Assembly: GCA_017395215.1 (NCBI GenBank)
Contig: JAFPVW010000066.1
Span: 1-64,000 of the forward strand
Origin: Prevotella sp.
GTDB lineage: Bacteria > Bacteroidota > Bacteroidia > Bacteroidales > Bacteroidaceae
DNA length: 64,000 nucleotides
Direction of reading: 5' to 3'
Below are positions 9,596 through 19,453 of the stretch, piece after piece. Below the pieces are notes generated by a model. The model saw only the letters and a list, made by a program, of their open reading frames with translations. It searched no databases and had not been told where the DNA came from. How positions within the stretch are numbered: position 1 is the first letter of the stretch; every line of letters begins with the position of its first letter. A program made the translations under genes and the position numbers.

Positions 9596-11082
9596 TACAG
9601 TTTCACAGTCTTCTTACGAGGCTTCGATTCATTATGCAGGCGGTTAAGCGCCGTCACATAATACGTATACTTATCCTTGCCCTTGACGTATGGCAACTGA
9701 CAGAAGGTGTTCGGTGTAACGGCCACGATCTTCGAGGCGTCGTTGATGTCAAGTTTCTGACCTTTGGCAAAACGGTAGACAACATAACTGACAGCCGTAT
9801 TGTGCCATTCCTTACCCTTAGGAGCCGTCCAGAAGAGCATGTAGCCGTCGCTGGTCCAGACGGGCTTCAGCTTGCGCACCTTCTTGGTGGTCTTCTTGCT
9901 GATGAAGCTCATGTCGGGCTGGAGCACAGGCGTCCGCCAGTAGTAGTCGCGGAGCGCCGTACCGTAATTGCCCACATTGTCGACAGCTGCCTTGGCATAC
10001 CAGAGCACGGTACCCTTCACGTTCTTCATCTGCTGGTGAAGACGGTACTTGGCATTCATCTGACTCTGAGAGGGACTCGAGGGGTCGGCAGCCTTGACAG
10101 TACGCTCAATGTCCTCACCGATAATAAGGGGGCGGCCGCCTGCATACTGGTTCCACCAGCGTATCAGGGTGTCGTAGTCGGCAGCCTTGTTGCCAATCTC
10201 CCAATAAATCTGCGGTACGCAGTAGTCGAGCCAACCATTGTTAATCCACAACAGAATGTCAGCGTAAAGGTCGTCATAGTTCTGCAGTCCGTTGGTATTG
10301 CTGCCAATCTCACTACTTCTGCGGTTACGGTAGATACCGAAGGGCGATATGCCCACCTTGACCCAGGGCTTGGCCTTGTGAATAGTCTTGTAGAACTGTT
10401 CAATGAAGAGGTTTACATTATAGCGGCGCCAGTCGCCGATGTCTCGGATTCCATTGTTGTACTGGCGGAACTGCGCATCGTCAGGAATGGTCTGTCCGGC
10501 AGCCGGATAGGGATAGAAATAGTCATCCATGTGAATGCCGTCAACATCGTAGCGGGTGACAATGTCGCGGGCCACCTCGCAGATGTAGTCGCGGTTCTCA
10601 GCTAAGGCGGGATTCAGGATGGTCAGGCCGTCGTACTCAAAGCAGTTCTGGGGCTTGCGCATCTTGATATGGTTGGAGGCCAGTTTGGTGGTGCTCTTCG
10701 TACGGGCACGGTAGGGATTAATCCAGGCGTGCAGTTCCATGCCGCGGGCATGACACTGGGTGATCATCCAGGCAAGCGGGTCCCAGTAAGGCGACGGTGC
10801 CTTGCCCTGTGTGCCCGTCAGGAAGCGGCTCCAGGGTTCGAGGTTGCTCTCGTAGAGCGCGTCACACTCGGGGCGCACCTGGAAGATGATGGTGTTGACG
10901 CCGTCCTTCTGCAGTTCGTCAAGCTGGTAGATGAGCGTCTGCTGCATCTTTGCTGTTCCCATGCCCTGGAACTGTCCGTTCACACACTGAATCCATGCTC
11001 CCCGCATCTCTCGCTTTGGCTGAGCCCAAGCACCGGCGGTCACGAGGGCCACGACCAACAATAGGTATAGTCTTTTCATCAT
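9595..11082 (-). CDS. GHL10 family glycoside hydrolase (YddW/DigH-like)
   Basis: The 495-residue protein has a signal peptide (about residues 1-20, ending AWAQ) and a PF02638-type catalytic barrel that starts with MRGAWIQCVN. Conserved features include IIFQVRPECDALY, ELHAWINPYR and DGIHMDDYF, the last carrying the acidic residues expected at the active site. The C-terminal 90 residues resemble a fibronectin-like module. Family member DigH of E. coli hydrolyses denuded peptidoglycan glycan strands, so a cell-wall role is likely. Two Met codons (11082, 11079) overlap the stop of the HAD gene. Confidence 0.85.
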   Translation of the reverse strand: MMKRLYLLLVVALVTAGAWAQPKREMRGAWIQCVNGQFQGMGTAKMQQTLIYQLDELQKDGVNTIIFQVRPECDALYESNLEPWSRFLTGTQGKAPSPYWDPLAWMITQCHARGMELHAWINPYRARTKSTTKLASNHIKMRKPQNCFEYDGLTILNPALAENRDYICEVARDIVTRYDVDGIHMDDYFYPYPAAGQTIPDDAQFRQYNNGIRDIGDWRRYNVNLFIEQFYKTIHKAKPWVKVGISPFGIYRNRRSSEIGSNTNGLQNYDDLYADILLWINNGWLDYCVPQIYWEIGNKAADYDTLIRWWNQYAGGRPLIIGEDIERTVKAADPSSPSQSQMNAKYRLHQQMKNVKGTVLWYAKAAVDNVGNYGTALRDYYWRTPVLQPDMSFISKKTTKKVRKLKPVWTSDGYMLFWTAPKGKEWHNTAVSYVVYRFAKGQKLDINDASKIVAVTPNTFCQLPYVKGKDKYTYYVTALNRLHNESKPRKKTVKL

Positions 11083-11702
11083 AGATTGATATAATCGTAA
11101 ATCTTGTTTGTCCAGTCAGCACCATTCTCAGGACAGAAGGTGCGGATGCCCATTTCGCTGGCAGTAGCCACGTTGCGAATGCCATCGTCGATGAAGAGCG
11201 TCTCCGCAGGACTGATGTGTTCAGCCAGGAACACTCTATGGAAGAACTCGGGCGATGGTTTCATCACCTTCAGTTCGTAGCTGCAATAGACGGCGTCGAA
11301 GTAGTAGTCAATGCCGTGCCCATGTCCGTCGAAGTCGGCTGAGCGCACCCACGACATCATGTAGGGATTGGTATTCGACAGCAGTATAAGCCGATAGCCC
11401 TCGCTGCGCAAGTGCTCCAGTGCATCGAGGTTGCGCTGGGGCACTTCGCGGGCATAGCCAAGCCACGCATGGCGGCACTCGTCGTAACTGACCTCGTGCC
11501 CCACCAGCCGGCTGAGCTCCTCACGGAATGTCTCGGCCGTAATGAGGCCTTCTTCCAACTCTCCGAAAATGCCCCCTTGGGTATAGGCATCCAACTGGCA
11601 TTCAGCATCAGTGACGCCAAGGGCCTTGAAGCGGCGCACACCCTCCGGATGGTCAAGCGTAATGACCACGCCTCCTAAATCGAATATCAGATTCTTTATC
11701 AT
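11079..11702 (-). CDS. HAD-IA family phosphatase
   Basis: The 207-residue protein has the HAD motifs: FDLGGV (motif I, with the nucleophile Asp near residue 7), LLSNT (motif II), a Lys in VMKPSPEFF (motif III), and FIDD (motif IV). The second Asp of motif I is replaced in the DLGGV form, which is common in HAD-IA proteins of the YihX type. The substrate cannot be told from sequence. The frame is open to a TTG at 11711, but ATG at 11702 gives a more normal start; either way it is coupled to the metH stop at 11708. Confidence 0.82.
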   Translation of the reverse strand: MIKNLIFDLGGVVITLDHPEGVRRFKALGVTDAECQLDAYTQGGIFGELEEGLITAETFREELSRLVGHEVSYDECRHAWLGYAREVPQRNLDALEHLRSEGYRLILLSNTNPYMMSWVRSADFDGHGHGIDYYFDAVYCSYELKVMKPSPEFFHRVFLAEHISPAETLFIDDGIRNVATASEMGIRTFCPENGADWTNKIYDYINL

Positions 11703-11707
11703 TTGCT

Positions 11708-14461
11708 TCAAAACAGTTTTGGTTTATTCTTGCGAGCTTCCTCCAGCGACACGAGCTGCTGCTGTCCCTGGTTGTAGTCCTGGCGCAGGTGCTCGTACTT
11801 CTCATTGAGTTCATGCTCCACAGCCTGACCATCGCCCATCAGACGGGCAGCCACCAGCGCATTCTGCGAAGCATCCTTCATCCAAACCACAGGGCCACCG
11901 TAGACGGGGGCTATCTTCAGAGCCACATGCAGTTCGCTGGTCGTAGCCCCACCAATCATTATGGGGATGTTCAGCTCGGCACGCTTCAGCTCTGTTGCGA
12001 CGTTCACCATCTCCTCGAGACTCGGCGTGATGAGTCCTGACAGGCCAATCATGTCGACCTTCTCCTCAATGGCCTTGCGCACAATCTGCTCGGCAGGCAC
12101 CATCACACCCATGTCGATGACCTCATAGCCGTTGCAGGCCATAACCACGGCGACGATGTTTTTGCCAATGTCGTGGACGTCGCCCTTGACCGTAGCCAAG
12201 AGCACTTTTCCGGCCTTGGCGGAGCCGCCGCCAGCGTTCTCAGCGTCAATATAGGGCTGCAGTATGCTGACAGCCTGCTTCATGGTGCGTGCCGTCTTCA
12301 CCACCTGTGGCAGGAACATCTTGCCCTCGCCAAACAGCTGGCCCACGCGGTTCATGCCTGCCATCAGCGGACCTTCAATGATGTCGACAGCTCTGGGGTA
12401 TTTCTCCAAGGCTTCTTTCAGGTCAGCCTCCAAATGGTCGCCGATGCCCTTGACCAGCGCATTGGAAAGACGGTCCTCGAGGGCCTCCCCAAGTCCCTCC
12501 AAAGAAGGGGATGTCTGAATAGATGAAGAGGCGGTATGATGTATAACGACACCCCCTCCTTCGGAGGGGCTTAGGGAAGCTTTTTGCGAGAATTCTATTA
12601 GCCTTTCCGCTGCCCCTTTCTTCCTATTCAGCACCACGTCCTCGATAATCTCCAGCAGGTCGGCGGGAATGTCGCTATAGGTCACCTTTGTAGCAGGGTT
12701 CACAATAGCAAAGTCCATACCGGCCTGAATGGCATGATAGAGGAATACGGCATGCATAGCCTCGCGAATATAGTTATTGCCACGGAACGAGAACGACAGA
12801 TTGCTGACACCACCGCTGACATGGGCACCAGGCAGGTTCTCACGTATCCAGCGGGTGGCACGGATGAAGTCGGCAGCGTAGGCATCGTGCTCCTCCATGC
12901 CAGTGGCTATGGCCAGTATATTGGGGTCGAAGATAATATCGAACGGATTCATGCCAATCTTCTCTGTCAGAAGCTGATATGCACGGCTGGCAATCTCTAT
13001 GCGACGCTCATAGGTCGTAGCCTGACCTTGCTCGTCGAAGCACATCACCACCACGGCAGCACCATAGCGCAGGCAGTCGCGGGCATGACTCAGGAACACC
13101 TCCTCACCCTCCTTCAGCGAGATGCTGTTGACGATTGACTTGCCTTGCACACATTGCAGTCCGGCTGTGATGACCTCCCACTTCGAGGAGTCAATCATCA
13201 CCGGCACACGGGCAATGTCAGGCTCCGAGGCAATCAGGTTGAGGAACGTCACCATCTCCTGACGGGCATCAAGCAGGCCGTCGTCCATGTTGATATCAAT
13301 AACCAAGGCGCCGTCCTGCACCTGCTTGCGGGCAATGGCGACAGCCTCATCGTAACTCTTCTCCTTGATGAGTCGCAGGAACTTCCGCGAGCCTGCCACA
13401 TTACAGCGCTCACCGACATTGATGAACTTCCCGCCTTCGAGCAGTTCAAGACCAGAGAGCCATAACGTCTCAGGCTTCTCGGCAGGCACGTGGGGCGCCT
13501 TGCCAACAGTCAGCGGCACATACTTGGCAATAAACTCATCAGTCGTGCCACAGCAGCCACCGACAATGTTCACCAGCCCATCGTCAATGAGCTCGCCAAT
13601 CTGGGGAGCCATGCTCTCAGCAGTCTCATCGTAGAGTCCCATCGAGTTGGGCAGTCCGGCGTTGGGGTAGCATGATATATAATAAGGTGCGCGCCGTGCC
13701 AATTCCTTGAGGAAGGGCTTCATCTGACGGGCACCGAACGAGCAGTTCAGTCCGATGGAGAAAATGGGATAGGAAGAGACGCTGGCCAGATAGGCTTCAA
13801 GCGTCTGACCAGAGAGCGTTCGCCCTGCCAGGTCGCTGACGGTGACGCTGAGCATGATGGGCAGCTCCACGCCCCGCTGCTGCATGGCGGTCATGGCAGC
13901 ATCGATAGCACACTTGGAGTTCAGTGAGTCGAAGATGGTCTCAATGAGCAGAGCGTCTACCCCACCCTCAATGAGAGCATCCATCTGTTCGACGTAAGCC
14001 TCAAAGAGCTGAGTGTAGGTCAAGTCGCGACGGGCTGGATTGCTCACGTCGGGCGACATAGAGCAGGTCTTGTTAGTGGGGCCAACTGAGCCAGCCACAA
14101 AGCGGGGCTTCTCGGGTGTGGAGAACTCATCAGCAGCCTGACGGGCCAAACGTGCACCAGCCAGTGCCATTTCGCGGGCATGACTGGCCATACCGTAGTC
14201 AGCCTCAGAGATGCGCTGGGCACTGAATGTGTTTGTCTCGATGATGTCGGCCCCTGCACGGAGGTAGCGCCGATGGATGTCGAGTATGACGTCAGGGCGC
14301 GTCAGACAAAGCACATCGTTGTTGCCGCGCATCTGACCACTAAACAGACGGAACTTCCCACGGAAGTCCTCTTCCTGCAGGTTGTAAGTCTGAATCATCG
14401 TGCCCATGGCACCGTCGAGCACCAGAATGCGCTCCTTGATGATATCCTGTATAAGTCTCAT
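11708..14461 (-). CDS. metH: Cobalamin-dependent methionine synthase, short form
   Basis: MetH transfers the methyl group of methyltetrahydrofolate to homocysteine through cobalamin. The 917-residue protein has the homocysteine domain (about 1-310, zinc Cys in GLNCSFGA and VGGCCGTT), the pterin domain (about 330-600), the cobalamin cap (about 660-745) and the B12 domain with DVHDIGKN near residue 762. It lacks the roughly 300-residue C-terminal S-adenosylmethionine activation domain found in E. coli, so reactivation must use a separate protein. Residues 628-660 are encoded by an inverted-repeat element inserted in frame in the linker between the pterin and cap domains. The start abuts the smpB stop. 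Confidence 0.95.
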   Translation of the reverse strand: MRLIQDIIKERILVLDGAMGTMIQTYNLQEEDFRGKFRLFSGQMRGNNDVLCLTRPDVILDIHRRYLRAGADIIETNTFSAQRISEADYGMASHAREMALAGARLARQAADEFSTPEKPRFVAGSVGPTNKTCSMSPDVSNPARRDLTYTQLFEAYVEQMDALIEGGVDALLIETIFDSLNSKCAIDAAMTAMQQRGVELPIMLSVTVSDLAGRTLSGQTLEAYLASVSSYPIFSIGLNCSFGARQMKPFLKELARRAPYYISCYPNAGLPNSMGLYDETAESMAPQIGELIDDGLVNIVGGCCGTTDEFIAKYVPLTVGKAPHVPAEKPETLWLSGLELLEGGKFINVGERCNVAGSRKFLRLIKEKSYDEAVAIARKQVQDGALVIDINMDDGLLDARQEMVTFLNLIASEPDIARVPVMIDSSKWEVITAGLQCVQGKSIVNSISLKEGEEVFLSHARDCLRYGAAVVVMCFDEQGQATTYERRIEIASRAYQLLTEKIGMNPFDIIFDPNILAIATGMEEHDAYAADFIRATRWIRENLPGAHVSGGVSNLSFSFRGNNYIREAMHAVFLYHAIQAGMDFAIVNPATKVTYSDIPADLLEIIEDVVLNRKKGAAERLIEFSQKASLSPSEGGGVVIHHTASSSIQTSPSLEGLGEALEDRLSNALVKGIGDHLEADLKEALEKYPRAVDIIEGPLMAGMNRVGQLFGEGKMFLPQVVKTARTMKQAVSILQPYIDAENAGGGSAKAGKVLLATVKGDVHDIGKNIVAVVMACNGYEVIDMGVMVPAEQIVRKAIEEKVDMIGLSGLITPSLEEMVNVATELKRAELNIPIMIGGATTSELHVALKIAPVYGGPVVWMKDASQNALVAARLMGDGQAVEHELNEKYEHLRQDYNQGQQQLVSLEEARKNKPKLF
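12483..12580. repeat. 98-bp MITE-like inverted-repeat element inside metH
   Basis: The left arm (12483-12515) and right arm (12548-12580) are inverted copies of 33 bp; by eye they match at 27 of 33 positions. Each arm contains its own small hairpin (CCCTCC..GGAGGG). The 32-bp centre is unrelated. The element is read through in frame and encodes peptide with SPSEGGG and SPSLEGLGE. Homologous enzymes such as E. coli MetH have only a short linker here. No transposase is present. Confidence 0.85.
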
Positions 14462-14941
14462 TTAGTAATGTTTAATCGCACGGTCCATTTCACGGCGGTC
14501 CTCCTTCTCCTTCAGCGTCTGGCGCTTGTCGAACGCTTTCTTACCCTTACACAGCGCAATGTCCATCTTGGCACGGCCCTTCTCGTCGAGGAACACCAGC
14601 AGGGGCACTATCGTATAGCCCGTCTGCTTGGTGGCACTCTGCAGCTTGCGAATCTCGCGCTTCGTCAGCAACAGCTTGCGGTCGCGCTTCATCTCATGGT
14701 TGTTGTACGAACCGTAGAAGTAGGGCGACACGCTCATGCCGCGCACCCACATCTCGCCGTTGATAATCAGACAGTAGCTGTCTACCAGACTGGCTTTGCC
14801 GGCACGGATGCTCTTAATCTCGGTACCCGTCAGCACAATGCCCGCCGTCAGGGTTTCAATGAAGAAGTACTCAAACGAGGCCTTCTTGTTGCGTATGTTG
14901 ACAGGACTCTTCTTCCTGATCTCTTCTTCTTGCTTATTCAC
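14462..14941 (-). CDS. smpB: SsrA-binding protein SmpB
   Basis: SmpB binds tmRNA and helps rescue stalled ribosomes by trans-translation. The 159-residue length, the N-terminal [12 protein letters not shown] region, the [15 protein letters not shown] core and the basic C-terminal tail ([20 protein letters not shown]) are all standard for the family. It appears to be the first gene of a minus-strand operon continuing into metH. Upstream, 14942-14985 carries a degenerate 7-base repeat rich in CGATTTA (TAAATCG on the coding strand). Confidence 0.96.
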   Translation of the reverse strand: MNKQEEEIRKKSPVNIRNKKASFEYFFIETLTAGIVLTGTEIKSIRAGKASLVDSYCLIINGEMWVRGMSVSPYFYGSYNNHEMKRDRKLLLTKREIRKLQSATKQTGYTIVPLLVFLDEKGRAKMDIALCKGKKAFDKRQTLKEKEDRREMDRAIKHY

Positions 14942-14985
14942 CTTATCTATTTACGATTTACAGATTCTCGATTTACTATTGCTCG
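14942..14985. repeat. Degenerate period-7 repeat upstream of smpB
   Basis: The segment is built of drifting copies of CTATTTA/CGATTTA (TAAATCG on the minus strand). Similar TAAATCG copies lie upstream of rpe (about 23262-23283) and inside the end of the C10 peptidase gene (about 25436-25465). It belongs to the dispersed purine-rich repeats described in the findings. The end of the DMP19-like gene lies within it. Confidence 0.5.
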
Positions 14986-15482
14986 ATTTCAGCAAAGTTC
15001 TCAATATGCTCGTCAATGTAGTGGGCGATAGCCGACGTCCACTCCTCCTCGTTCTCAACGAACTGGTCGTCGAGGTCGTCAAACTCAGGCATCTGTTCAA
15101 ACAGCGCCATAAACTCATCGTCGGTCAGCTCGCGCTCAATCTCCTCACGGTGCTTCAGCCACAGTGTATGGGCATCGTAGACCAGTTTGGAGAGCTCGCG
15201 CAGGCCCCACAGCTTCACGGCCTTGGCAAAGGGATTCTTGAAGATGAACGGCCCGTAGCCATTGTGTATCAGCTGCACGAAACCACCGTCCATCACCTCC
15301 TCATGCAGGGTGTCCCAGGCCAGGAGCGTCACCTGGTCGGCGTTCAGTTCGGCCATTGTCTCTGCCGACAGTTCACCGCCTATGGCACCACGTATGCCGT
15401 CGACGAAAACCTGCACGAAAGCATCCATGCCTTCGTTTGCTGCCTGCTGCAAATCAGCGTCTTTTACTTTCACTTCTATCAT
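14976..15482 (-). CDS. DMP19/DUF4375-like protein
   Basis: The 168-residue, strongly acidic protein has a helical region with HEEVMDGGFVQLIHNGYG and FAKAVKLWGL, a pattern of the DMP19 family (DUF4375), whose founding member is a DNA-mimic protein of Neisseria. Function in Bacteroidota is unknown. The acidic C-terminal third (EFDDLDDQFVENEEEW) fits a DNA-mimic or protein-binding surface, but this is inference. The start at 15482 (MIEVKVKD) is chosen because the promoter box at 15491-15498 lies between it and the upstream in-frame start at 15533. Confidence 0.7.
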   Translation of the reverse strand: MIEVKVKDADLQQAANEGMDAFVQVFVDGIRGAIGGELSAETMAELNADQVTLLAWDTLHEEVMDGGFVQLIHNGYGPFIFKNPFAKAVKLWGLRELSKLVYDAHTLWLKHREEIERELTDDEFMALFEQMPEFDDLDDQFVENEEEWTSAIAHYIDEHIENFAEIEQ

Positions 15483-15490
15483 AATGGGTG

Positions 15491-15498
15491 CAAAGATA
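15491..15498 (-). promoter_or_regulatory. Promoter -7 box for the DMP19-like gene
   Basis: Reads TATCTTTG on the minus strand. It ends only about nine bases before the start codon, so the transcript would be nearly leaderless. It is divergent from the MgtC-like gene promoter. Confidence 0.65.
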
Positions 15499-15542
15499 CA
15501 AAAATTTCTCCTTTCTCTTTTCTCATTTCCCATTTATTTTCG

Positions 15543-15550
15543 TAACTTTG
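15543..15550 (+). promoter_or_regulatory. Promoter -7 box for the MgtC-like gene
   Basis: Reads TAACTTTG, matching TAnnTTTG, 24 bases before the start codon at 15574. Confidence 0.7.
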
Positions 15551-15573
15551 CACAAAATTAAAACAAACAGCGT

Positions 15574-16056
15574 ATGACAACTGAATTTATTCTCCGTATT
15601 TTTATTGCCGGACTCCTTGGCGGCGCCATCGGCCTCGAGCGTGAATACCGTGCCAAGGAAGCCGGATTCCGAACACACTTTCTCGTCAGTCTGGGTAGCG
15701 GTCTGTTCATGATTCTTTCCGCTCACGGCTTCAGTGACGTGGTCATCAACGAAGCCACCCGCCACGATGTCTCGCGCATAGCAGCACAGGTAGTCTCAGG
15801 CATAGGTTTCATCGGTGCCGGCTGCATCATATTCCAGAAGCATGCAGTCCGAGGGCTAACCACTGCTGCCGGACTTTGGGTGGCAGCAGCCATCGGTATG
15901 GCCGCAGGAGCCGGCATGTATGCGATTGCCTTGGCAGCGACGTTCATGGTCATCGTCTGCTTAGAGCTGATGGACTTCCTCCACAACCATGTCTTCCCGC
16001 AAAAGCACTCCAACAATGAAGACAATTCTGACACAGACCAACCTGACAACGGATAA
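15574..16056 (+). CDS. MgtC/SapB family membrane protein
   Basis: The 160-residue protein has four to five membrane helices (residues 6-20, 35-50, 68-88, 95-130) with the MgtC hallmark GGAIGLEREYRAKEAGFRTH near residue 20 and GIGFIGAGCI near residue 75. It ends in a short polar tail and lacks the C-terminal ACT-like domain of Salmonella MgtC, as do most members outside enterobacteria. MgtC proteins are linked to Mg2+ limitation and membrane potential; they are not proven Mg2+ transporters. Single-gene unit with its own promoter. Confidence 0.88.
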   Translation: MTTEFILRIFIAGLLGGAIGLEREYRAKEAGFRTHFLVSLGSGLFMILSAHGFSDVVINEATRHDVSRIAAQVVSGIGFIGAGCIIFQKHAVRGLTTAAGLWVAAAIGMAAGAGMYAIALAATFMVIVCLELMDFLHNHVFPQKHSNNEDNSDTDQPDNG

Positions 16057-16103
16057 ATCCCAGCATAACTATTACAAAACATGCATACGGAGAGCTACCA
16101 CTG

Positions 16104-17222
16104 TCAGATATTATACTTATTAGTCTTGCGAGTGGCCTTGCGCGGAGCCTGGGTAAAGCCCTGGCGGGGACTCTTCACCTGACGGTAATCGGCCCAGCGC
16201 TGGTTGATCTTGGAAACATAGTCTGCCGTCTCGGAGCCACGCATGTAACCGTACTTCACAATAGGGTCGTTATAGTACTGAGGCTGTGCAAGCTTCAACA
16301 CATACTCGGAAACGTTGGACCACTGGTGGGCGTTGCGACCGTCGCGCTGGCAGAGGGCCATCGCGTCGCGTATGTGATGACTGCCGCCGTTGTAGGCTGC
16401 AAGAATGAAGTTGATGCGCTCGCGGCGGTCCTGAATGTCGCTGAAGGTCTGTTCAAGCTCGCCGATATACTTGGCTGCTGCGGCAATGCTCTTTTCGGGA
16501 TCATACATCTGGTCGCGAGGCAGTCCCAGGTGGTCGGCGGTGGCCGGCATAATCTGCATCAGTCCCTTAGCTCCAGCCCAAGAAGTTGCCTTGGGGTCGA
16601 AGGTTGACTCCTGATAGGCCTGGGCTGCCATGAGGCGCCAGTCCCAGCGAATGGAGCGGCAATGTTGCATGAAAAGGCCGTCGTAGTGGGAGATGACGCC
16701 GCCCTTGCGGTCGAGCATGGGCGAGAACACGCGGCGTTTGACGCTGCGGCTGCTCAACAGATAGGCCTCCTGCTTGCGCACCTCCTCAAGCCGTTCGGGA
16801 CTGTTCCAGGCCTGAAGCTCACGTTCCAAGTCATCCTTGGCGGGACTTGCCACGAGCCGCCCCACCTCGGTGGCGGCCATGATATCGCCCTCGTCGGCAT
16901 CGAGTTTCTGCTGCATCTCAACCGAGTCGCGGCATACCTCAACGCGCAGGCGGACTCCGAGCTGCTCGGCAAACTTAAGCGCCAGCAGATACTGCGTGCC
17001 CAGATGGCGACCATGATAGTCGTAGTAGTACTGCGGGCCGCTCAGGGTGAGCAGAATCATTTCACCGCCGCTCTGAATTTCCTCAAGGTCAAAGTCATCG
17101 TCGACGTCCATGGAGTCCATGACCTCGCCCCAGGGCGCCACCACCTTGCCCTGCGGCTTCTGCTCACGGCAAGCGACCAATAAAGTGGCCAATATGACGA
17201 TATATACGACTTTAAACTTCAA
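16104..17222 (-). CDS. MltF-like lytic transglycosylase lipoprotein
   Basis: The 372-residue protein begins with a lipoprotein signal ending LLVAC (Cys18). Residues 45-150 resemble the solute-binding-like domain of MltF, and residues 195-330 form an SLT domain with the catalytic Glu in AAQAYQESTFDP followed by AKGLMQIMP and the NFILAAYNGG motif. Such enzymes cleave the glycan strands of peptidoglycan with formation of 1,6-anhydro-muramic acid. The C-terminal tail is basic. A minus-strand promoter box lies at 17242-17249. Confidence 0.88.
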   Translation of the reverse strand: MKFKVVYIVILATLLVACREQKPQGKVVAPWGEVMDSMDVDDDFDLEEIQSGGEMILLTLSGPQYYYDYHGRHLGTQYLLALKFAEQLGVRLRVEVCRDSVEMQQKLDADEGDIMAATEVGRLVASPAKDDLERELQAWNSPERLEEVRKQEAYLLSSRSVKRRVFSPMLDRKGGVISHYDGLFMQHCRSIRWDWRLMAAQAYQESTFDPKATSWAGAKGLMQIMPATADHLGLPRDQMYDPEKSIAAAAKYIGELEQTFSDIQDRRERINFILAAYNGGSHHIRDAMALCQRDGRNAHQWSNVSEYVLKLAQPQYYNDPIVKYGYMRGSETADYVSKINQRWADYRQVKSPRQGFTQAPRKATRKTNKYNI

Positions 17223-17241
17223 TTTCTCTACAATTTGGGCG

Positions 17242-17249
17242 CAAAATTA
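17242..17249 (-). promoter_or_regulatory. Promoter -7 box for the MltF-like gene
   Basis: Reads TAATTTTG on the minus strand, about 20 bases before the start codon; divergent from the hisG promoter 33 bases away. Confidence 0.7.
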
Positions 17250-17281
17250 CACATTTAATTGCACAATCGGAATTTTTTATG

Positions 17282-17289
17282 TACTTTTG
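17282..17289 (+). promoter_or_regulatory. Promoter -7 box for hisGDC
   Basis: Reads TACTTTTG with TTG about 20 bases upstream. The leader to hisG is about 30 bases, too short for a his attenuator peptide, and no His-rich leader is seen. Confidence 0.7.
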
Positions 17290-17321
17290 CAGCACTTTTT
17301 CAAGATAATTAGACTTTATAC

Positions 17322-18173
17322 ATGTTAAGAATCGCAGTTCAATCGAAAGGACGTCTGTTTGAAGACACAATGAATCTGCTCAGCGAGGCAGACATCAAGG
17401 TAAGCGCCACAAAGCGCACGCTGCTTGTTCAATCGAGCAATTTCCCACTCGAAGTGCTCTATCTTCGCGATGACGACATACCCCAGAGTGTGGCGTCGGG
17501 TGTGGCCGACATTGGCGTTGTTGGAGAAAATGAGTTTGTTGAACGTGGCGAGGATGCTGAGATTATCTCGCGTTTAGGATTCTCAAAGTGCCGCCTCTCG
17601 CTGGCTATTCCCAAGGAGATCAACTACACGGGGCCGCAGTGGTTCAACGGCAAGAAGATAGCCACCTCGTACCCAAACATCCTGCATAACTTCATGCTGG
17701 AGAACGACATCACGGCTGAGGTTCACGTCATCACCGGCTCGGTGGAAATAAGCCCGGGCATCGGTCTAGCCGACGGCATCTTCGACATCGTCAGCAGCGG
17801 CTCGACGCTGGTTTCGAACAACCTGCGTGAGGTGGAAGTAGTGATGCAGAGCGAGGCCCTGCTCATAGGCCACAAAGGCATGGACGCCGAGAAGCGCGAC
17901 ATTCTGGAGCAAATACTCTTCCGCTTCAAAGCCGTCAAGGATGCTGAAGATAAAAAATATGTACGCATGAACGCTCCCAAGGCCCGCCTTGAGGAAATCA
18001 TCAACGTGCTGCCGGGTCTGAAGAGCCCCACCATCATCCCGCTGGCCGACGAAGAGTGGTGCTCGGTACATACCGTGCTCGACCAGAAGCGTTTCTGGGA
18101 AATCATCGGCAAACTGAAGGAGATGGGCGCACAGGGCATCCTGGTCACCCCGATTGAAAAAATGATATTATGA
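17322..18173 (+). CDS. hisG: ATP phosphoribosyltransferase HisG, long form
   Basis: HisG joins ATP and PRPP in the first step of histidine synthesis. At 283 residues it is the long, hexameric form, with the catalytic domains (LRIAVQSKGRLFEDT at the N-terminus; the PRPP loop region near ITGSVEISPGIGLADGI, residues 131-147) and a C-terminal regulatory domain (from about residue 210) that binds histidine. No hisZ is needed for this form. It overlaps hisD by four bases. Confidence 0.97.
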   Translation: MLRIAVQSKGRLFEDTMNLLSEADIKVSATKRTLLVQSSNFPLEVLYLRDDDIPQSVASGVADIGVVGENEFVERGEDAEIISRLGFSKCRLSLAIPKEINYTGPQWFNGKKIATSYPNILHNFMLENDITAEVHVITGSVEISPGIGLADGIFDIVSSGSTLVSNNLREVEVVMQSEALLIGHKGMDAEKRDILEQILFRFKAVKDAEDKKYVRMNAPKARLEEIINVLPGLKSPTIIPLADEEWCSVHTVLDQKRFWEIIGKLKEMGAQGILVTPIEKMIL

Positions 18174-19453
18174 ACATCATCAAATATCCCGCCCGCAAAG
18201 AATGGGCAAGCATTGTCGAGCGACCGCACCTCGACGTCACAGAACTCAACCAAACCGTAGCCAACGTGCTGGCAGACATCAGGCAGCGAGGCGACGAGGC
18301 CGTCAAGGGATATGAACTGAAGTTCGACCACGTCGACCTTGACACACTGGCTGTCAGCGATGACGAGATGGCTGATGCTGAAAGCAAGATTTCAAAACAG
18401 CTGCGCGAGGCCATCGAGCTGGCCCATGAGAACATCCAGAAGTTCCATGAGTCGCAGCGTTTCCGTTCGAAGAAGGTGGAGACGCAGCCCGGCGTTGTCT
18501 GCTGGCAGAAAAGTGTGGCCATCGAGAAGGTTGGGCTCTACATTCCCGGCGGCACGGCTCCGCTGTTCTCGACGGTGCTCATGCTGGCCACACCGGCCAA
18601 GATTGCCGGGTGCAAGGAGATTGTGCTCTGCACCCCACCCGACCGCCAAGGCTGTGTCAATCCTGCCATCCTGGTGGCTGCTCGTGTGGCTGGTGTCAAC
18701 AGGATATTCAAGATTGGCGGTGTTCAAGCTATCGGCGCTATGGCCTACGGCACGGAGTCGGTGCCCAAGGTCTACAAGATTTTCGGCCCCGGCAACCAGT
18801 ACGTCATGGCAGCCAAGCAGCAGGTCAGCCTGCACGATGTGGCCATCGACATGCCAGCAGGACCCTCTGAGGTGTGCGTCATCGCCGACGATATGGCCAG
18901 TCCTGAGTTTGTGGCTGCCGACCTGTTGTCGCAAGCTGAGCACGGCGTTGACTCGCAGGTTGTGCTCATCACCACCTCACACAAACTTATCGACGACGTG
19001 CAGCAGGAGGTGGACCGCCAGCTCGACAAACTTCCCCGCAAGGAGATAGCGCAGCGGGCCCTTGAGAACAGTCTCATCATACTGGTACGCGACCTAAAGG
19101 AGGCTATGGAACTGTCGAATGCCTACGCTCCCGAGCACCTTGTTCTGCAGACCTCCAATTATGAGGAAATGGCCGAACGGGTGGTCAATGCAGGAAGCGT
19201 CTTCCTCGGGCAATATGCCTGTGAGAGTGCCGGCGACTATGCCAGCGGCACCAACCACACGCTGCCCACTCACGGCTACGCCACCGCCTACAACGGCGTC
19301 AACCTCGATAGCTACAGCCGCAAGGTGACTTTCCAGCACCTGACCGATGAGGGTGTGCGCAGCATTGGCCGAGCTGTGGAACTCATGGCCGAGGCCGAGC
19401 AGCTCGATGCCCACAAGAACGCGATGACCGTCAGAATAAACAGTTTAAAATGA
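18170..19453 (+). CDS. hisD: Histidinol dehydrogenase HisD
   Basis: HisD oxidises histidinol to histidine in two NAD+-dependent steps and uses Zn2+. The 427-residue length and motifs [36 protein letters not shown] and LLSQAEHG are those of the family; the catalytic Glu-His pair is expected in APEHLVLQT. It overlaps hisG and hisC by four bases each, so the three genes are translationally coupled. Confidence 0.98.
   Translation: MNIIKYPARKEWASIVERPHLDVTELNQTVANVLADIRQRGDEAVKGYELKFDHVDLDTLAVSDDEMADAESKISKQLREAIELAHENIQKFHESQRFRSKKVETQPGVVCWQKSVAIEKVGLYIPGGTAPLFSTVLMLATPAKIAGCKEIVLCTPPDRQGCVNPAILVAARVAGVNRIFKIGGVQAIGAMAYGTESVPKVYKIFGPGNQYVMAAKQQVSLHDVAIDMPAGPSEVCVIADDMASPEFVAADLLSQAEHGVDSQVVLITTSHKLIDDVQQEVDRQLDKLPRKEIAQRALENSLIILVRDLKEAMELSNAYAPEHLVLQTSNYEEMAERVVNAGSVFLGQYACESAGDYASGTNHTLPTHGYATAYNGVNLDSYSRKVTFQHLTDEGVRSIGRAVELMAEAEQLDAHKNAMTVRINSLK

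Noticed and set aside
17222..17322. Histidine attenuator or riboswitch before hisG
   Set aside because: The leader is about 30 bases and has no His codon run or stable alternative hairpins.
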